A stretch of DNA of 64,000 nucleotides from Streptomyces orinoci (GTDB lineage: Bacteria; Actinomycetota; Actinomycetes; Streptomycetales; Streptomycetaceae). The stretch's first letter is position 1. Every line of letters begins with the position of its first letter. Both the position numbers and the translations under genes were made by a program. Below the pieces are notes generated by a model. The model had not been told where the DNA came from. It saw only the letters and a program-made list of their open reading frames with translations, and did no database searches. Below are positions 61,415 through 64,000 of this stretch, one piece after another. The DNA lies in assembly GCF_003121295.1 (NCBI RefSeq), contig NZ_PHNC01000007.1, positions 248,001 to 312,000 on the forward strand, in the 5' to 3' direction.

Positions 61415-62629
61415 TCAGGACGGGGTCCTGGCCATCGCGGCGACGAAGGCGCGCTCCACGTCCGAGGTGGACAGGACGCCGTACACCTCGCCCGTGTCCT
61501 CGACGACCAGGTACTCGGACGCGGGAGTGGCCCGCAGGACCTCCAGCAGTTCCTCTCCCGAGAGCTCCGCGGGAACGCGCATGCCCTCGGTGATGTCCTG
61601 GGCGAGGGATCCCACCGGCACCCAGGGCCGCCGGTGCACCGGCACCGCCACAATGGCCGCCTCCCGTACCAGCGCGGTGGGTGTGCCCTGCCCGTCCACC
61701 ACCACCAGTGCCCGCGCCCCGGCCTCGTTCGCCCGGCGCAGTGCCTCGGAGAGCGGGGTGGCGGCCGGCACCGGTACCGCGCGCCGGGTGAGGGTACGGG
61801 CCCGCAGCCCGGGCAGCCGCTCCCGCAGCCGGGCCATCCGCAGGCTGTTCCCGGCCCCGGTCCAGATGATGGCGGCCAGGATCGCGGCCAGCAGCGCGTC
61901 GGTGACCGAGTCGGCGCTGCCGAAGCTCTCCTCCCGGTCGGCCCGGGTGAGCAGGGGCAGCCCGATGAGCACCGCCACGGCCAGCGCCCGGCCCACCCAG
62001 GCCGCGGCCACCGTGCCGGTCATCGGCCGGCCGCTGAGCTTCCAGACCACCGCGCGCAGCATCCGCCCGCCGTCCAGCGGCAGGCCGGGCAGCAGGTTGA
62101 AGGCGGCGACCAGCAGGTTGGAGACCATCAGCCCGGCCAGCAGCACCCCGGGCACGGTGCCGGCCTCCACGGCCTGCATGCCCAGCCAGAACAGGCCGGC
62201 CAGCACCAGGGAGAGCAGGGGTCCCACAAAGGCCAGGACGAACTCCCGGCCGGGGGTCTCGCTCTCCTTCTCGATCTCCGAGACGCCGCCGAAGAACTGC
62301 AGCTGGATCCGGCGCACCGGCAGTTTGAAGCGCAACGCGGCCACGGTGTGGGCGAGTTCATGCACCAGCACCGAGGCGTAGAAGGCCACCGCGAAGAACA
62401 GGGAGACCAGATAGCGGGCCCGGCCGAGTTCGGGCAGCACCCGGTCCAGCTGGCCGCCGAAGACCCAGGTGATCAGCGCGGCGACCAGGAACCAGCTGGG
62501 TGCCACATAGACCGGCACCCCAAAGGGGCGGCCCATCAGGATGCCGCCCCCCGTTTCGCGCGGGCGCTGCGGTTTGCGGTCCTCGCCGGCGCCCCCGCCG
62601 CCGGAACGGCCCTGCCCGCTTTTGTCCAC
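61415..62629 (-). CDS. Site-2 protease family zinc metalloprotease with CBS domains
   Basis: This is a 404-residue multi-pass membrane protease. The zinc site is HELAH (His90, Glu91, His94) in the helix after FYASVLV, and the second ligand Asp186 lies in NLLPGLPLDGGRML. It has about six helices, then two CBS motifs (residues ~290-400, ARALVVVDGQGTPTALVREA and VVEDTGEVYGVLSTSDVERA) that may sense nucleotides. SpoIVFB-type enzymes of this kind cut membrane-bound precursors or anti-sigma factors. The GTG at 62629 has GAGGGG 5 bases upstream. The substrate is unknown; no obvious membrane anti-sigma factor lies nearby. Confidence 0.93.
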   Translation of the reverse strand: MDKSGQGRSGGGGAGEDRKPQRPRETGGGILMGRPFGVPVYVAPSWFLVAALITWVFGGQLDRVLPELGRARYLVSLFFAVAFYASVLVHELAHTVAALRFKLPVRRIQLQFFGGVSEIEKESETPGREFVLAFVGPLLSLVLAGLFWLGMQAVEAGTVPGVLLAGLMVSNLLVAAFNLLPGLPLDGGRMLRAVVWKLSGRPMTGTVAAAWVGRALAVAVLIGLPLLTRADREESFGSADSVTDALLAAILAAIIWTGAGNSLRMARLRERLPGLRARTLTRRAVPVPAATPLSEALRRANEAGARALVVVDGQGTPTALVREAAIVAVPVHRRPWVPVGSLAQDITEGMRVPAELSGEELLEVLRATPASEYLVVEDTGEVYGVLSTSDVERAFVAAMARTPS

Positions 62630-62760
62630 GGTGTCCCCTCGTCGGATGCGGCCCCGCACCCGCCCGGTGCGCAGTGGTCTGCCTCGATCATGCAATGCGG
62701 GGGCCAGTGCCGTCGATGGTATGCCGCACGATGTCGGTCACGGGCCGTAGGGTTCGTGGC

Positions 62761-63672
<912 letters not shown>

Positions 63673-63687
63673 CGAAGGAGTGTTCCT

Positions 63688-64000
63688 GTGGCGATCCGCG
63701 TCCTACTGGTCGATGACCAGCCGCTGCTGCGTACCGGCTTCCGCATGATCCTCGAGGCGGAGCCGGATCTCGCGGTGGTCGGCGAGGCCGGGGACGGTCT
63801 GCAGGCGCTCGACCAGGTGCGCGCCCTGCAGCCGGATGTGGTGCTGATGGACATCCGGATGCCCCGGATGGACGGGGTGGAGGCGACCCGGCAGATCACC
63901 GGCCCGGAGCGCAACGGCCCGGCCAAGGTGCTGGTGCTGACCACCTTCGACCTGGACGAATATGTGGTGGAGGCGCTCAAGGCGGGGGCCAGCGGGTTTC
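63688..64000 (+). CDS. NarL/FixJ-type response regulator (partial)
   Basis: The gene runs off the right edge; 104 codons are visible. The receiver domain is present: acidic pair in VLLVDDQPLLRTGF, phosphoacceptor Asp in VVLMDIRMPRMDGVE, the switch Thr in VLTTFDLDEYVVEAL and the conserved Lys in LKAGASGF. A LuxR-type HTH is expected beyond the edge. The GTG at 63688 has GAAGGAG 8 bases upstream. It begins 15 bases after the RecB-like gene. The partner histidine kinase is not visible in the window. Confidence 0.93.
   Translation, partial: MAIRVLLVDDQPLLRTGFRMILEAEPDLAVVGEAGDGLQALDQVRALQPDVVLMDIRMPRMDGVEATRQITGPERNGPAKVLVLTTFDLDEYVVEALKAGASGF

Overview
The window is high-GC actinobacterial DNA, almost certainly from Streptomyces or a close relative. 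The evidence is very high GC in third codon positions, frequent GTG and TTG starts, the Pup-proteasome genes, mycosin-like and Rpf-like proteins, and a gene order (pheST, infC-rpmI-rplT, glnA4-type cluster, proteasome block) that I recall from the S. coelicolor core chromosome. No rRNA, tRNA, CRISPR or intact insertion sequence was recognised.

Layout. 1-1.9 kb: a partial DNA-binding regulator and a SpoIIE-type phosphatase. 1.9-9.5 kb: a leftward translation block, infC-rpmI-rplT, an rRNA methyltransferase, a soluble histidine kinase and pheS-pheT, with an attenuator-like leader before infC. 9.6-16.4 kb: DUF1844 protein, aquaporin, an interspersed-repeat array, SseB-like protein, a solitary mycosin-like protease with a translationally coupled membrane partner, a PLP enzyme and an ATP-grasp protein. 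16.9-22.1 kb: a glutamine synthetase-like/ALDH/SDR operon, its divergent GntR regulator and a gamma-glutamyl hydrolase, which together look like amine catabolism through gamma-glutamyl intermediates. 22.3-25.1 kb: LysR regulator, TehA/SLAC1 channel and a BtuF-like binding protein.

25.2-29.9 kb is the most unusual part. Three consecutive secreted proteins carry three different cell-wall-active N-terminal modules (Rpf lysozyme-like, DUF1906 glycosidase-like, NlpC/P60-like). All are joined to a nearly identical 262-residue C-terminal module made of five FG-GAP-like repeats. 30.2-39.5 kb: a TrmB-LuxR regulator, a glycine-betaine ABC system with fused permease and binding protein, a 5'-3' exonuclease, an iron-box-controlled siderophore-interacting protein and a PadR/DrrAB-type efflux unit.

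39.6-59.1 kb is the proteasome neighbourhood: helY, lipid kinase, tatC, a tatA reading frame that has lost its membrane segment, pafC, pafB, two FKBP prolyl isomerases, pafA, an MFS/LacI pair, prcA, prcB, a damaged endonuclease VII gene, pup, dop and arc. Pup is made processable by Dop, ligated to targets by PafA, and the targets are unfolded by Arc into the PrcBA core; PafBC is the DNA-damage regulator. 59.4-64 kb: ferredoxin, a secreted protein, TrmI methyltransferase, a site-2 protease, a RecB-like nuclease and the start of a NarL-type response regulator. Two genes in the proteasome block (tatA and endonuclease VII) carry lesions that should be checked against raw reads.
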